A stretch of DNA of 64,000 nucleotides from an uncultured Rhodospirillales bacterium (GTDB lineage Bacteria > Pseudomonadota > Alphaproteobacteria > CACIAM-22H2), in NCBI GenBank assembly GCA_937926175.1, contig CALANV010000034.1, positions 1-64,000 of the forward strand, in the 5' to 3' direction. The notes beneath the pieces are model-generated. The model did no database searches and was not told the origin of the DNA. It saw nothing but the letters and a program-made list of their open reading frames with translations. Within the stretch, counting starts at the first letter, position 1. Every line of letters begins with the position of its first letter. The translations under genes were made by a program, and so were the position numbers. This document shows positions 63,054-64,000 of this stretch, piece by piece.

Positions 63054-64000
63054 GGACACTTCCGCTGACGATCGGCACGATCCATTTCGTCGGCATCGGC
63101 GGCATCGGCATGTCCGGCATTGCCGAGATCCTGCACAACCTCGGCTATTCGGTGCAGGGCTCGGATCTGACCGAAAGCCCGAACGTAAAGCGGCTCCGCG
63201 CCCTGGGCATTCCGGTGACCGTCGGACATGCCGGCGAGAATCTCGGCAACGCCGAGGTCGTCGTCATCTCGTCGGCCGTCAAACCCGACAATCCCGAGAT
63301 CGTCGCCGCACGGGCGAAACTGATTCCTGTCGTCCGGCGCGCCGAAATGCTCGCCGAGCTCATGCGCCTGAAGTGGGCGATCGCGGTTGCCGGCACGCAC
63401 GGCAAGACGACGACCACCTCGCTCTGCGCCGCCATGCTCGAGCAGGCCGAGATCGACCCGACGGTGATCAACGGCGGCATCATCAACGCCTATGGCACCA
63501 ACGCGCGCCTCGGCGCGGGCGACTGGATGGTGGTCGAGGCGGATGAGAGCGACGGCACGTTCGTGAAACTGCCGGCGACCATCGCCGTCGTCACCAACAT
63601 CGACCCCGAACATCTCGATTTCTGGGGCGACTTCGACTCGCTGCGCCGCGCATTCCGCAACTTCGTCGCCAACATTCCCTTCTACGGGTTCGCCGTCCTG
63701 TGCATCGACCATCCCGAGGTCCAGGCGCTGATCCCGCAGGTCTCGGACCGCAAGATCGTGACCTACGGTCTGAGCCCGCAGGCTGACGTCCGTGCCGTCA
63801 ACGTCCGTCTCTCGGCCTCGGGCGGTCAGTTCGACGTGCTCATCAGCGAGCGTGCGGGTGGCGAGCGCATGATCACGGACCTGCACCTGCCGCTCGTCGG
63901 ACAGCACAACGTGCAGAACTCGCTCGCTGCGATCGCCGTCGCGGCCGAGATGGGCCTCGAAGACGAGCTGATCCGCAAGGCCCTCGCCGGCATCAAGGGC
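63050..64000 (+). CDS. murC: UDP-MurNAc:L-alanine ligase MurC, partial
   Basis: The first 317 residues are in the window; the gene runs off the right edge. HFVGIGGIGMSGIAEIL is the N-terminal nucleotide loop, GTHGKTTTTSLCAAML the ATP-binding loop, and EADESDGTFVKLP, NIDPEHLDFWGDF and GQHNVQNSLAAIAVA match MurC. It adds the first alanine of the stem peptide. Its ATG overlaps the murG stop. By synteny murB, ddl, ftsQ, ftsA and ftsZ would be expected next. Confidence 0.95.
   Translation, partial: MRTLPLTIGTIHFVGIGGIGMSGIAEILHNLGYSVQGSDLTESPNVKRLRALGIPVTVGHAGENLGNAEVVVISSAVKPDNPEIVAARAKLIPVVRRAEMLAELMRLKWAIAVAGTHGKTTTTSLCAAMLEQAEIDPTVINGGIINAYGTNARLGAGDWMVVEADESDGTFVKLPATIAVVTNIDPEHLDFWGDFDSLRRAFRNFVANIPFYGFAVLCIDHPEVQALIPQVSDRKIVTYGLSPQADVRAVNVRLSASGGQFDVLISERAGGERMITDLHLPLVGQHNVQNSLAAIAVAAEMGLEDELIRKALAGIKG

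Overview
The window is about 64 kb of a GC-rich (estimated mid-60 percent) alphaproteobacterial chromosome. The taxonomic call rests on four things: a circularly permuted two-piece tmRNA gene, an alphaproteobacterial-type SspB, a compact mraZ-to-murC division/cell-wall cluster with a DAP-type MurE, and an A-type RNase P RNA. The genus cannot be fixed from the sequence; the abundance of TRAP transporters, a class II fumarase and hydantoinase-type 5-oxoprolinase would suit Rhodospirillales or Hyphomicrobiales. No rRNA, tRNA, insertion sequence, prophage or CRISPR array was seen.

Layout. 1-8 kb (minus): a two-partner secretion pair, the outer-membrane transporter tpsB followed by the very large exoprotein gene tpsA, which runs off the left edge. 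8-9 kb: a gene-poor, partly AT-rich gap. 9-15.6 kb (minus): an operon of iorA, iorB and a complete TRAP transporter (dctP, dctQ, dctM), suggesting import and ferredoxin-linked oxidation of 2-oxo (aryl) acids. 15.9-19.3 kb (minus): a large hybrid sensor histidine kinase gene broken by one in-frame stop and two frameshifts. 19.6-21.8 kb (minus): a DMT exporter, then thyA-folA. 22.0-22.9 kb (plus): two-piece ssrA and, directly behind it, sspB, i.e. the trans-translation tag RNA beside the adaptor that delivers tagged proteins to ClpXP.

23-31.7 kb: class I fumarase, a frameshifted tfoX-like gene, class II fumarase, a small ribbon-helix-helix protein, an AsmA-like protein (minus) and an FAD-linked lactate/glycolate-type dehydrogenase (minus). 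31.9-35.9 kb: opgC with a secreted SGNH hydrolase, a thioredoxin-like protein, a cytochrome c lipoprotein (minus) and a DUF2243 membrane protein interrupted by an amber codon (minus). 36-41.7 kb: 5-oxoprolinase (minus), amidase, GNAT acetyltransferase (minus). 41.9-46 kb (plus): a second TRAP operon, ended by a strong hairpin, then a tartrate/D-malate dehydrogenase.

46-51.4 kb (plus): DjlA-like co-chaperone, Uup-type ABC-F ATPase, DMT exporter, N-acetylmuramoyl-alanine amidase, prolyl-tRNA editing protein and rnpB. 51.4-64 kb (plus): a regulatory region with a perfect DnaA box and four exactly 10-bp-phased CCCAT boxes (MraZ operator), followed by mraZ-rsmH-ftsL-ftsI-murE-murF-mraY-murD-ftsW-murG-murC, nearly all overlapping by 1-4 bases; murC runs off the right edge. 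The dcw genes supply septal peptidoglycan precursors and the FtsI/FtsW synthase.

Three genes in the 15-36 kb part carry disabling lesions (histidine kinase, tfoX, DUF2243). These may be real gene decay or assembly errors, and read-level checking would decide.
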